Below, piece after piece: positions 55,299 to 64,000 of a DNA stretch of 64,000 bases; the first letter of the stretch is position 1; every line of letters starts with the position of its first letter. The DNA is from Triticum aestivum (taxonomy: Eukaryota; Streptophyta; Magnoliopsida; Poales; Poaceae), in contig NC_057809.1 in NCBI RefSeq assembly GCF_018294505.1, positions 414,694,104 to 414,758,103 on the forward strand. Reading direction: 5' to 3'. The notes under the pieces are model-generated. The model ran no database searches. It worked only from the letters and a program-made list of their open reading frames with translations, and was not told the origin of the DNA. Position numbers and translations under genes: made by a program.

Positions 55299-56683
55299 TT
55301 ACTCTGGTTGACCTACGAGGTTCGGTAGTAACTTATCAGAAGCTTCATGATCATGATCATTAGCTTCCTCACTAATTGGTGTAGGAATCACATGAACTAA
55401 TTGCTGTGATGGACTACTTTCCAATAAGGGAGCAGGTACAATTAACTCATCAAGTTCTACTTTCCTCCCACTCACTTCTTTCGAGAGAAACTCCTTCTCT
55501 AGAAAGGATCCATTCTTAGCAACAAATATCTTGCCTTCGGATCTATGATAGAAGGTGTACGCAACAGTCTCCTTTGGGTATCCTATGAAGACACATTTCT
55601 CTGATTTGGGTTCGAGCTTATCAGGTTGAAGCTTTTTCACATAAGCATCGCAGCCCCAAACTTTAAGAAACGACAACTTGGGTTTCTTGCCAAACCATAG
55701 TTCATAAGGTGTCGTCTCAACGGATTTAGATGGTGCCCTATTTGATGTGAATGCAGCCATCTCTAAAGCATAACCCCAAAACGATAGTTGTAAATCAGTA
55801 AGAGACATCATAGATCGCACCATATCCAATAAAGTGTGGTTACGATGTTCAGACACACCATTGCATTGTGGTGTTCCGGGAGCGTGAGTTGCGAAACTAT
55901 TCCGCATTGTTTCAAATGAAGACCAAACTCGTAACTCGAATATTCTCCTCCACGATCAGATCGTAGAAACTTTATTTTCTTGTTACGATGATTTTGCACT
56001 TCACTCTGAAATTCTTTGAACTTTTCAAATGTTTCAAACTTATGTTTCATCAAGTAGATATACCCATATCTACTCAAATCATCTGTGAAGGTCAGAAAAT
56101 AACGATACCCGCCGCGAGCATCAACACTCATCAGACCACATACATTAGTATTTATTATTTCCAATAAGTCTGTTGCTCGCTCCATTATTCCGGAGAACGG
56201 AGTTTTAGTCATCTTGCCCATAAGGCATGGTTCGCAAGCATCAAGTGATTCATAATCAAGTGATTCCAAAAGCCCATCAGCATGGAGTTTCTTCATGCAC
56301 TTTACACCAATATGACCTAAGCGGCGGTGCCACAAATAAGTTGCACTATCATTATTAAACTTATATCTTCTGGCTTCAATACTATGAATATGTGTATCAC
56401 TACTATCAAGATTTAGTAAAAATAGACCACTCATCAAGGGTGCATGACCATAAAAGATATTACTCGTATAAATAGAACAACCATTATTATCTGATTTAAA
56501 TGAATAACCGTCTCGCATCAAACAAGATCCAGATATAATGTTCATGCTTAACGCTGGCACCAAATAACAATTATTCAGGTCTAAAACTAATCTCGAAGGT
56601 AGATGTAGAGGTAGCGTGCCGACTGCGATCACACTGACTTTGGAACCATTTCCCACGCGCATCGTCACCTCGTCCTTAGCCAA
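55299..56683 (-). pseudogene. pol: Copia integrase
   Basis: The pre-integrase HHCC region reads YLWHRRLGHIGVKCMKKL to CEPCLMGKMTKTPFSG. The core has NTNVCGLMSVDARGGYRYFL (the first Asp of DVCGP is changed to N), FTDDLSRYGYIYLMKH and FLRSDRGGEYSSYEF (second D). A frameshift near 55860 breaks the LTPPGTPQ-type joint. The second frame has CNGVSEHRNHTLLDMVRSMM (E) and WGCDAYVKKLQPDKLEPKSE. The C-terminal linker follows. Two frames and a changed catalytic residue show it is inactive. Confidence 0.85.
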
Positions 56684-57484
56684 TCTTCGCTTAATCTATA
56701 GCCCCTGTTTTGAGTTGCAAATATTAGCAACAGAACCAGTATCAAATACCCATGCGCTACTGCGAGCATTAGTAAGGTACACATCAATAATATGTATACC
56801 AAATATACCTTTCACTTTGCCATCCTTCTTATCCACCAAATAGTTGGGGCAGTTCCGCTTCGAGTGACCAGTCCCTTTGTAGCAGAAGCACTCAGTCTCA
56901 GGCTTAGGTCCAGACTTGGGCTTCTTCACTTGAGCAGCAACTTGCTTGCTGTTCTTATTGAAGTTCCCCTTCTTCCCTTTGCCCTTCTTCTTGAAACTGG
57001 TGGTCTTGTTGACCATCAACTCTTGATGCTCCTTCTTGATTTCTACCTCCACAGCCTTTAGCATTGCGAAGACCTCTGGAATTGTCTTATCCATCCCTTG
57101 CATATTATAGTTCATCACGAAGCTCTTGTAGCTTGGTGGCAATGATTGAAGAACTATGTCAATGACACTATAATTAGGAAGATTAACTCCCAGCTAATTC
57201 AAGTGGTTGTGGTACCCAGACATTCTGAGTATATGTTCACTGACAGAACTATTCTCCTCCATTTTGCAGCTGTAGAACTTATTGTAGACTTCATATCTCT
57301 CAATCCAGGCATTTGCTTGAAATATTAACTTCAACTCCTGGAACATCTCATATGCTCCATGACGTTCAAAACGTCATTGAAGTCCAGGTTCTAAGCCATA
57401 AAGCATGGCACACTGAACTATCGAGTATTCATCAGCTTTGCTTTGCCGGATGTTCTTAACATCGTCAGTAGCATCTGCAACAGG
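56684..57484 (-). pseudogene. gag: Copia gag C-terminus and protease, cut by CACTA
   Basis: Visible are MPPSYKSFVMNYNMQGMDKT, a Lys-rich linker and a zinc knuckle reading CFCYKGTGHSKRNC, in which the canonical CxxC has become CxC-Y. The protease active site is WVFDTGSVANIC. A stop follows at about 56696. Right of 57142 the gag continues in broken frames until the CACTA element starts at 57485, so the capsid N-terminus is missing. Confidence 0.8.
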
Positions 57485-57984
57485 CACTACAAAAAAAAGA
57501 CACATCCATGACATTTTGGGCCGAACGAATTTTTTTTCTGCCATACTTATGACACTTCTATGAAGATAATCGTGAAAAAACCCAGTATCATCATATATGT
57601 GGTGGGATCCTAGCTCTATGACAAAAAAATCATGATAGAAAATGGGCTTTTCGTCCTGGGCGGGCCGGAGACGCAGCTGCATGACATTCTTTGGGTCGTA
57701 CATGACGGAAAAAACCCTAGTATAAGCGAGGGCGAGGGAAATATCGGGGTGTTCCCCATTATGGTGGGTGGTCGGGGCCGAGCGATGCGCATTTCTCTCG
57801 TACACGCACGCGCGTGGGTGCAAGGCGTTGGGCTCTAACTGAACCCGAGCGAGGCGTTGGTCTCTAACTGAACCCGAGCGATTGCACTGCAGGCTACGCG
57901 TTACTGAACCCCAGCGATCGATCGATGGTTGTTAAATGAACGCGATCGAGCAATTCCTTCGCTACTGCTGCTAACTGAAGCCGA

Positions 57985-58640
57985 TCGATGCTGCCTCTGG
58001 ATGAACAGTGGGGTGTGGGTGAACAGTTCCCGGTGGGGGTGGACGAACAGGACCCCGTGGTGTTGCCTCTGGATGAACAGGACCCCGATCGATCGAGCCG
58101 GTTGGGACTGGATGAACAGGACCCCGTGGAGGGCAGGATGAACAGTAGACGGTGGAGGGCTAGATGAACAGTAGCCCGTGGAGGGGTGGTTGAATAGGAG
58201 CCCGTGGAGAGGGATGGTTCAACAGTAGCCGGTGGAGTAGCGCGCGGTGGAGGCTGGATGAACAGTCGCACGTGGAGGCTGGAGGAGGTCAACGGTGGAT
58301 GAACAGTAGCCCGTGGAGGCTGGAGGGGGTCGACGGTGGAGATGAACAGTATCCTGTGGAGTCCCATTTTGCGGTACGCCACACCCCTCCCGATGAACAG
58401 GACCCCCATTTCGACCGTAGCGCTCCAACACAAGTCCGTTTCCTCCGTTTTGCAGTATGCCACACCCCTCCCGATCAACAGGACCCCGTTTCGACCGTAG
58501 GAGGTCCGTTTCCTCTGTTTTACGGTACGCCAGAGCCCTCCCGATGAACAGGATCCCGTTTCAAACGTGGCCGGTTAAACACAAGGTCGTTTCCTCCGTT
58601 CTGCGGTATGCCAGGCCTCGTTTCCATTGACTGTTCCGTC
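57985..58640. repeat. Degenerate minisatellite of the CACTA subterminal region
   Basis: GGATGAACAG(T/G)A and CCCGTGGAGG recur about every 25-40 bp to 58340. A longer unit (TTTCCTCCGTTTTGC, GGTATGCCA, CCCTCCCGATGAACAGGA, CCGTTTC) then repeats three to four times to about 58640. Confidence 0.8.
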
Positions 58641-59028
58641 CAAGCCCTCCCGATGAACACAACGACACATTCCGTTCCGACCCAGCCGGTTGGCTGCCCA
58701 TGAACATGATGACGACGTTGTTTCTCCGCTCCAACCCAGCCATGTCCACGAGCCCTGAACGTACGTATGTGAGAGTAGGCGTTCGAGACCCTGCTCGTAT
58801 GTACGTACGTGGCCATATTTTCTTTGTTGCACACTGGCCGCTGTACGTACGTGTACATGCTACGTGCACGCCTCTACTACGACACGTGCGCGCGTCTACA
58901 TCGACCAGTCTGTACGTACACGTTCGCAACCAGAATGACAATGCTACATACACTTCGACCAGGTGGGTCTCGACTGTCAGGCACTTCCTTGCGTGCGAAG
59001 ATGTAGCTGGTGGGTCCTAGCAGTCATG

Positions 59029-60370
59029 GGGAAACATTTTTTTTGCGAAATACGGTGGCCCATCCAGTGGGTCCCCGCTGTCAGGTGGAGGAATAATTAT
59101 TTTGCGCGTAATAAGGAGGCACTTCCTTGCTGCGGCCGTGGACCCAGCAGTCAGCCTCTCCACGTATAGTCCATGTCCGATGGAAGCCGTTCCTTGACCA
59201 CATTGATCACGCCACGCGGAGAGCACCAAGGCAGTGGATGACAGCGAGGCCTAGGAAGGGGATGACGCGGTGCCGGGGAAGACGCGGCAGTAGAAGCCCA
59301 CACGGAGAGGAGTATGAGGGTTCATTGGTTCGGCTGGAGTGTGAGGATGTCGTCGCCATAGGGCCTGGCCAGCGGGGGAATAGTAGGGGCGGTGAGGCCT
59401 CCGTGGAAACACAGCCGGCCACGGGAGGCAGTAGCATGCGGCACGACCGGCGCTGCTTTGGGCGGCTGGAGCAACAAGACCAGAGGTTGAAGAAGCACTA
59501 TGGCCGTTGGATGGACATCGTATGGTCACTGGAGCTAGAATCGTTCATATTGACTAAGTTGACAAAGCACTCCGTCCCCGTCAACTTAGTAGGCCCATAA
59601 GTCAGCCTCCCGCCAAGGTGGGACCCAACCAGTAGGGAGAGTATTCATTTTTTTGTGCGTAATAAGGAGGCACTTCCGGCGGGTCCGAGCTGACAGTGGG
59701 GGAACATTTTTTCACGCAATACGGTGGCCCGTCCGGTGGGTCCCAACAGTCAGGGGGCAAACGTTTTTTTCACGAAATACGGTGGCCCGTCCGGTGGGTC
59801 CGTGCTGTCGGGTGGAGGAATCATTATTTTCCGCGTAATAAGGAGGCACTTCCTTGCTGCCGTCATGGACCAAGCTATCAGCCTCTCCACGTACAGTCCA
59901 CGTCCGATGGAATCCGTTCCTTGACCACGTTGACCACGCCGCGCTGAGAGCACCAGGGCGGTGGATGACGGCGAGGCCTAGGAAGGGGACGACGCAGAGC
60001 CGGGGAAGACGCGGCCGTGGAAACCCGCGCAGGGAGGAGTACGAGGGTTCACTGGTTTGGCTGCGGTGTGAGGTTGTCCTCATCGCGGAATAACAAGGGG
60101 TGTGGGTGAGTAGAGGGATGGCCTGGCCAGCGGTGGGAGTAGTAGGGGTGGTGAGGCCTCCGCGGCATCATAGCCGGCCACGGGAGGTAGGAGCACGCGG
60201 CACGACCGGCACTGCTTTGGGCGGCTGGAGCAAGAAGACCAGAGGTTGAAGAACCACTACGGCCATTGGATGGACATCGTACGGTCACTGCAACTAGAAT
60301 CGTTCATATTGACTAAGTTGACAAAGCCCTTGGTACGCGTCTACTTAGTAGGCCCACAAGTCAGCTTCCT
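59029..60370. repeat. Direct duplication of about 0.6 kb inside the CACTA element
   Basis: 59029-59610 and 59762-60370 are colinear diverged copies. Shared phrases are ACGGTGGCCC, AATAAGGAGGCACTTCCTTG, AGCCTCTCCACGTA, GGCCTAGGAAGGGGA, GAGGCCTCCG, TGCTTTGGGCGGCTGGAGCA and ATCGTTCATATTGACTAAGT. The second copy has an extra stretch of about 45 bp near 60080-60120. A weaker third partial copy follows to about 60560. Confidence 0.85.
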
Positions 60371-61641
60371 AAACGGTGGGCCCCAGATGTCAGGGGGAGG
60401 AATCATTTTTGGGCGGGTGAAGCACGACATCCATTGGATGGACAACCAACGGCCACTGTTGCTAGAACCGTGTGTTGACTATAATAAGTTCACAAAGCCT
60501 TGCATGTGCGTCATCTTTTTTTAGGGGACGTGTCAACTTAGTAGGCCCACAAGTGTCTGGGAGAGAACTTATAGCCCATTTGTGATTTGTAAGAATGTAC
60601 AGCCCATTTTTGAATTCTAATGGAATTTACTACAGCCCATTTACAGTTTGTTAAAAGTACATCCCATTTTCTAGCTAGGACAACGATTAATAATTTGAAC
60701 CAACCGTTGAAGACAGAACTCAGTAAAATTTCCCACATTTTGATGGGATCCGAAATATTTTTATCCGAAATTTCTAGTCATATTAAATATAAATTTGTAT
60801 TACGTAAAAATCTAACAAAACATTGCGCGCGCAACAATTAAAAATTAAGATTTTCAAAATCCATAAATAATATTTTATAAACTAATTCTGTGCTTGGTGC
60901 ATTTTTTATAGTTATTGCCTAGTTTTTATAATTATATCCCATTTATTATTTTTTAAATCCCATTTTCCTGTTAAGCCTAATGCATCCCTCCTAGGAAAGA
61001 ATTGCAACCCAGCGGGGCAGAGAATAACAAGTTGACCTTGCCTGGGTATTCCTCAAAAAAATGTATAACTGGGCTAGCCATTTTCATCTTGAAAAAAATT
61101 AATATCTAGGCTAGATATCTGTCCTGGGCTAGACGGCCACAGCCCACCCAGTTAATACCCTGCTCTCCTCTGAACAACAACAAAAACATCGCCAAGAAAA
61201 ACTCTACAGTGCTCATGCCTCAAAAACACAAATACTGCTCGAGCTGCTTGGTCCCAGCTGTCGGCCACACCTTGTGCAATTCTCTCGTTTATTGACTACA
61301 TAGGTTGACAATGGTGTGGGACCATGATGTCAAGAAACCAGGAGGAAGCAAAAAAATTATAGTTGTACATAATAAGGAGGCACTTGCGTACGTACGGCTA
61401 TGGCCCTAGTGGGTCCCTACTGTCAACCAGTCAAAATAAAGTCATCTCCTGAATCCTCATGTTCATTGACCATGTTAACAATGCTCGGCGCCACGGCGAG
61501 CACAACAACTCAAAGGACGACGGAGAGGGCCTTGCGGGCTCTACGGATGGTCTGATACAGCGCCCGCTACTCATTCAGGAAGACAGGATCATCGGACACC
61601 TATCAGCACCTTCGAGAGACTGAGACGGCATGAAACTGTAA

Positions 61642-61922
61642 GGCCGCGCTTGGGAGCTCTGGTTTATTTCACAACTGTATTAAGATACAAGTGTAATTTA
61701 CTCGTCATCGGAAACAACGCATAAAATACAGGCATAATGAAATCGAGGGCCCGAGGTCTGTAAGTAAAACCGGCGGGTTACGCATGTAATTTGAGAGACC
61801 GGTGTATATTTTACTAGTCGAAATCGACCAACCAAGCGCTTTGCCCGAGACCAACTGCTTTTATTTACAAGCGTCAGTTTTACAAGCGGTTTTGGTTGGA
61901 AAACGACGATCCAATCACGGCC
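61642..61922. mobile_element. 281 bp Tourist-like (PIF/Harbinger) MITE
   Basis: Flanked by the 3 bp duplication TAA (61639-61641 and 61923-61925). The left end is GGCCGCGCTTGGGA and the right end, read on the opposite strand, is GGCCGTGATTGGAT (10 of 14). TIR form and TAA target fit PIF/Harbinger MITEs of grasses. No coding capacity. Confidence 0.7.
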
Positions 61923-61925
61923 TAA

Positions 61926-62640
61926 GATGATGAGTTGGTCGGAAGATCATATGGTTTCACGTCTAACCTACCCGACTTGTCGTATAGGCTATGAATGAAA
62001 CATAAGACGATGAACTTCTTAAGCACGGAAACAACAGAAGAGGATGATCTTCCTAACAAGCAAATCATTGGCATTAGATCGACATGTAAAACAATACGAA
62101 GCATTATTCTCAGGAAGCACGGTGAACAGCTCGTGATGCCGCATGCCACAACATTCCAAGCTCAACTTTGCAATAAAACACAAGGCCTGGCATTACATAG
62201 ACAATATTCAGAACAAACTCTTAAAATATCTTACATAAGTCAACATTCATGTGAATATGCATCTCAGCAGAGTAAATATTTACTTCTAACTAAAGACAGG
62301 AATAGGAAAAAACGATCGACGTTGCTCACAGCAAAGGGCATCCCACTCAAAAATATCAAATTCATGTCTTCTAGCTAACATCAATCAGCAAAAATTGACA
62401 AGGTTTTCCAATTCCAATATATTAAACTAATGTCAACTTTGACAAGCTTTTCCCATTCAAAATATGTAATGCCTATGATTGTGCAACGGGCAAGGTTTGT
62501 CATCAGTTTGTCATCTGATAGTCCGGTGGCTCAAGGTGACGACGAATGATTAGAGAACAAATCAATGTATTGTGCATGATGAAGTATTATTATGGAGGAC
62601 ACGAACCATCTGAACATTTTGTGCAGTTCCACTAAACTCA
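61926..62640. other. Unassigned segment
   Basis: AT-rich. The + frame over 61995-62378 (127 codons) and the minus frame over 61922-62149 are open but show no family likeness, and neither has a matching partner exon that I can identify. No transposon ends seen. Confidence 0.35.
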
Positions 62641-62906
62641 AGCTAAGCATCCCTGTGGATTTCGTATTTATATGCTGCCAGAAAACAAAGACACATCAGC
62701 ACCCACATGAATATTGGCCCCTGTGTCAACCCACCAATCGGTGGACTAACAAACTGAAAGTATGGTAAACAAATTACCATACCCAGATGCCACATCGTCA
62801 TTGCTTAGAGTGACATTGACAGACTTGGAGTCCTGTCCTGGCTTCTTGGTACTTGTTTGGGCACTTGTTTGCCTAGTGTTCCTCCGAACCACAATTAAAG
62901 CAGCCA
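62641..62906 (-). pseudogene. Copia gag-pol fragment: CCHC zinc knuckle and protease active site
   Basis: From 62904 leftwards the minus strand reads DGCFNCGSEEH-stop-ANKC, a CX2CX4HX4C zinc knuckle whose Trp is now TAG. One base shift on, KKPGQDSKSVNVTLSNDD and ASGYGNLFTILSV follow, then a stop, then DWWVDTGANIHVGADVSLFS, a Copia aspartic protease start with D-T-G-A. The spacing knuckle-linker-protease is normal for Copia. The frame dies at about 62660. Neither capsid nor integrase is recognisable around it, so it is a short captured or leftover piece of a family different from the Copia element at 38-57 kb. Confidence 0.65.
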
Positions 62907-64000
62907 TCTCTGCAAACTAGTCATGTCACCAGCGTCTACTAATACTCTATAAAGCTTCTCGATCATTCCTTGTGTAATGTAGCACAAACAGTGACTGCTT
63001 CTTTCTACAAAGTGGTTAGACCAACTGGACCCACTAATGCAGCAGTTTGCCTTAGACACATTGGCTCCTTTTGTGTAGTTCAACTAAAATCAAAGTCGGA
63101 ATAAAACCGAGCTTTAATTTTGATATCCCTGTGAGCAACAAAAGGTATAAGGGAAACGATTACTGGGAAATAACGGTTGATGACTTGTACTCCCAGAAGA
63201 AAAACATCTACTGATCTACCTTATCTTAATGGGAAACAAAGTAGGAGAGTAGAAATTCTCAATCAGTGTGAGTCATTCATATTAACTAAGACATTATCTA
63301 AACAATGCCTTGTTTCAACATGTATAAAGAATGACAAAGCAGAAAAGTATCATTCCTAAAACAATGCGACCGATTCATTTTAACAGAGACATTATCTTAA
63401 CAATACCTTGGTTAAACATGTAGAAAGAACTACAAAGCAGGATAGTACCATTTGTAAAACACTGTAACTGATATATAATAACAGACACATTATCTGAACA
63501 ATACATTTCTTAAACATGTACTCTGGCCGATCCCTAACAGAAATGGTACTCTCGCCGATCCCTAACAAGTGTTGCAGTTTTGAACTAAGATTCAGTAGTT
63601 AATTCCGAGGAAAGTAGGTACTGACCTTTCAAGACCAAGATTTGAAACAACGCCTGAGGTGGATCGAAAAGAGCTCTCAACACATATATGGAAATCCGGT
63701 CTCATTTTGTGCAGTTCCACCAAAATTAAGCGAAGCAAAATGTCGCAATAGCAACAAGTTGAATAGATATCCCTGTTTTAACAGAGGCAAAAAAGGAATC
63801 AATTACTGGACAATAAAGGAGGATGAAACATGCCGCCACAAAAATGGTAATCCTGCCAATCCCTAACAAGTGTTGCAGTTTTGAAATAAGATTCAGTAGT
63901 TAATTCTAAGAGTGGCATTGCTTAATTTTACCAGTGGCATTAGATTAACAAAAAGCATAAACAGTTCCAGGGGAGAGTGGGCGCAACAACAACATGTGCT
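62907..64000. other. Unassigned segment with decayed repeats
   Basis: No gene is supported. The content is largely diverged duplications: TGTGCAGTTCCAC/TTGTGTAGTTCAAC phrases near 62630, 63070 and 63705, and CCCTAACAAGTGTTGCAGTTT with TTCAGTAGTTAATTC near 63563 and 63860. The 62895-63083 minus ORF overlaps these and has no domain. Confidence 0.45.
63281..63520. repeat. Tandem repeat, about 98 bp period, 2.4 diverged units
   Basis: Units start at about 63281, 63379 and 63477. Shared phrases are TAAC(T/A)(A/G)AGACATTATCT, AACAAT(G/A)CCTTG, AACATGTA and AAAGCAG(A/G)A. The third unit is cut after AACATG. Confidence 0.75.

Larger units (their letters stand above)
38508..57484 (-). mobile_element. 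Angela/BARE-like Ty1/Copia retrotransposon, interrupted and truncated
   Basis: The element-strand 3' LTR is on the left (38508-39958 plus 53151-53429, about 1.73 kb once the Tat insertion is removed). The internal region then runs right with RNase H, RT, integrase, protease and gag zinc knuckle, all on -. LTR length and sequence fit the Angela/WIS/BARE group. The copy is split by a complete Tat element, carries a MITE in RT, has many stops, and ends at a CACTA insertion (57485). The 5' LTR is not in the window. Confidence 0.85.
57485..61638. mobile_element. CACTA (En/Spm-type) element, one end only, no transposase seen
   Basis: Starts CACTACAAAAAAAAGACACA, a CACTA terminal inverted repeat, abruptly inside Copia gag. 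It continues with ATGACA/TCATGAC-rich subterminal sequence typical of wheat CACTA elements. Repeats of GGTGGCCC(G/A)TCC(G/A)GTGGGTCC and AATAAGGAGGCACTTCC run on to about 61390, so the element reaches at least there. No closing TGTAGTG was found to 64000, so the right limit is uncertain. No transposase ORF is visible; ORFs over 57.9-60.1 kb are low-complexity shadows of repeats. Confidence 0.7.

Noticed and set aside
57894..58478. 194-codon minus-strand ORF over the CACTA repeats
   Set aside because: It only translates the minisatellite; repeated Ser/Arg/Thr phrases, no family.
60541..64000. Right terminal repeat of the CACTA element
   Set aside because: I looked for TGTAGTG-type ends preceded by a T-run and found none, so the right border is left open.

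Overview
This window is repeat-dominated DNA from a large-genome grass, almost certainly a Triticeae species (wheat/Aegilops group). Nearly every segment can be read as a retrotransposon or DNA transposon of types abundant in that tribe: Fatima-like, Sabrina-like, other Athila-lineage, Tat-lineage and Angela/BARE-like elements, plus CACTA and MITEs. No intact host gene is visible. The only host-gene material is two broken fragments between 12.1 and 13.9 kb: an F-box/DUF295-type fragment and the C-terminal end of a 3'-5' exonuclease. Family names are recognised from memory of the sequences, not from a database search.

Layout. 1-7027 is the 3' part of a non-autonomous Ty3/Gypsy (Tat lineage, Fatima-like) element on +. 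It has an open gag-protease reading frame, no reverse transcriptase or integrase, a spliced antisense ORF and a 480 bp 3' LTR. It sits in the LTR of a Sabrina-like (Athila) element whose remnant runs to about 10.65 kb on -. 10.65-13.85 kb is lower-copy DNA with Helitron-like tandem termini, the two host-gene fragments and a diverged duplication. 13,852-25,047 is an Athila array on - with three LTRs: one truncated LTR, a gag stub, a full LTR, an internal region (gag-protease plus an Athila ORF1-like gene, no RT/IN) and a third LTR. 25,048-37,749 is a 5'-truncated Tat element on + with a decayed gag-pol, two tandem arrays, an antisense ORF and a 3' LTR. 38,508-57,484 is an Angela/BARE-like Ty1/Copia element on -. 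It is split by a complete Tat element (39,959-53,145; two 911 bp LTRs, 5 bp target duplication ATAGT) and by a 195 bp hAT-like MITE, and is cut at its gag end by a CACTA element beginning at 57,485. The right end holds CACTA subterminal repeats, a Tourist-like MITE, a Copia gag-protease fragment and decayed tandem repeats.

How the parts relate. The three Tat elements share one architecture: gag-pol on one strand and, convergent to it near the 3' LTR, an antisense gene. Its product has an N-terminal domain resembling the Pfam 'putative gypsy type transposon' family and, downstream, coiled coil. In all three a TATA-like box lies 105-165 bp before the antisense start codon. The two Athila-type elements share a different oddity: the polypurine tract at the 3' LTR is repeated about 2.0-2.1 kb upstream inside the element. 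Coding regions are mostly decayed by single stops and small frameshifts. The best-preserved frames are the gag-protease at the left edge and the 6.4 kb polyprotein frame of the complete Tat element, which has five stops and no frameshift.
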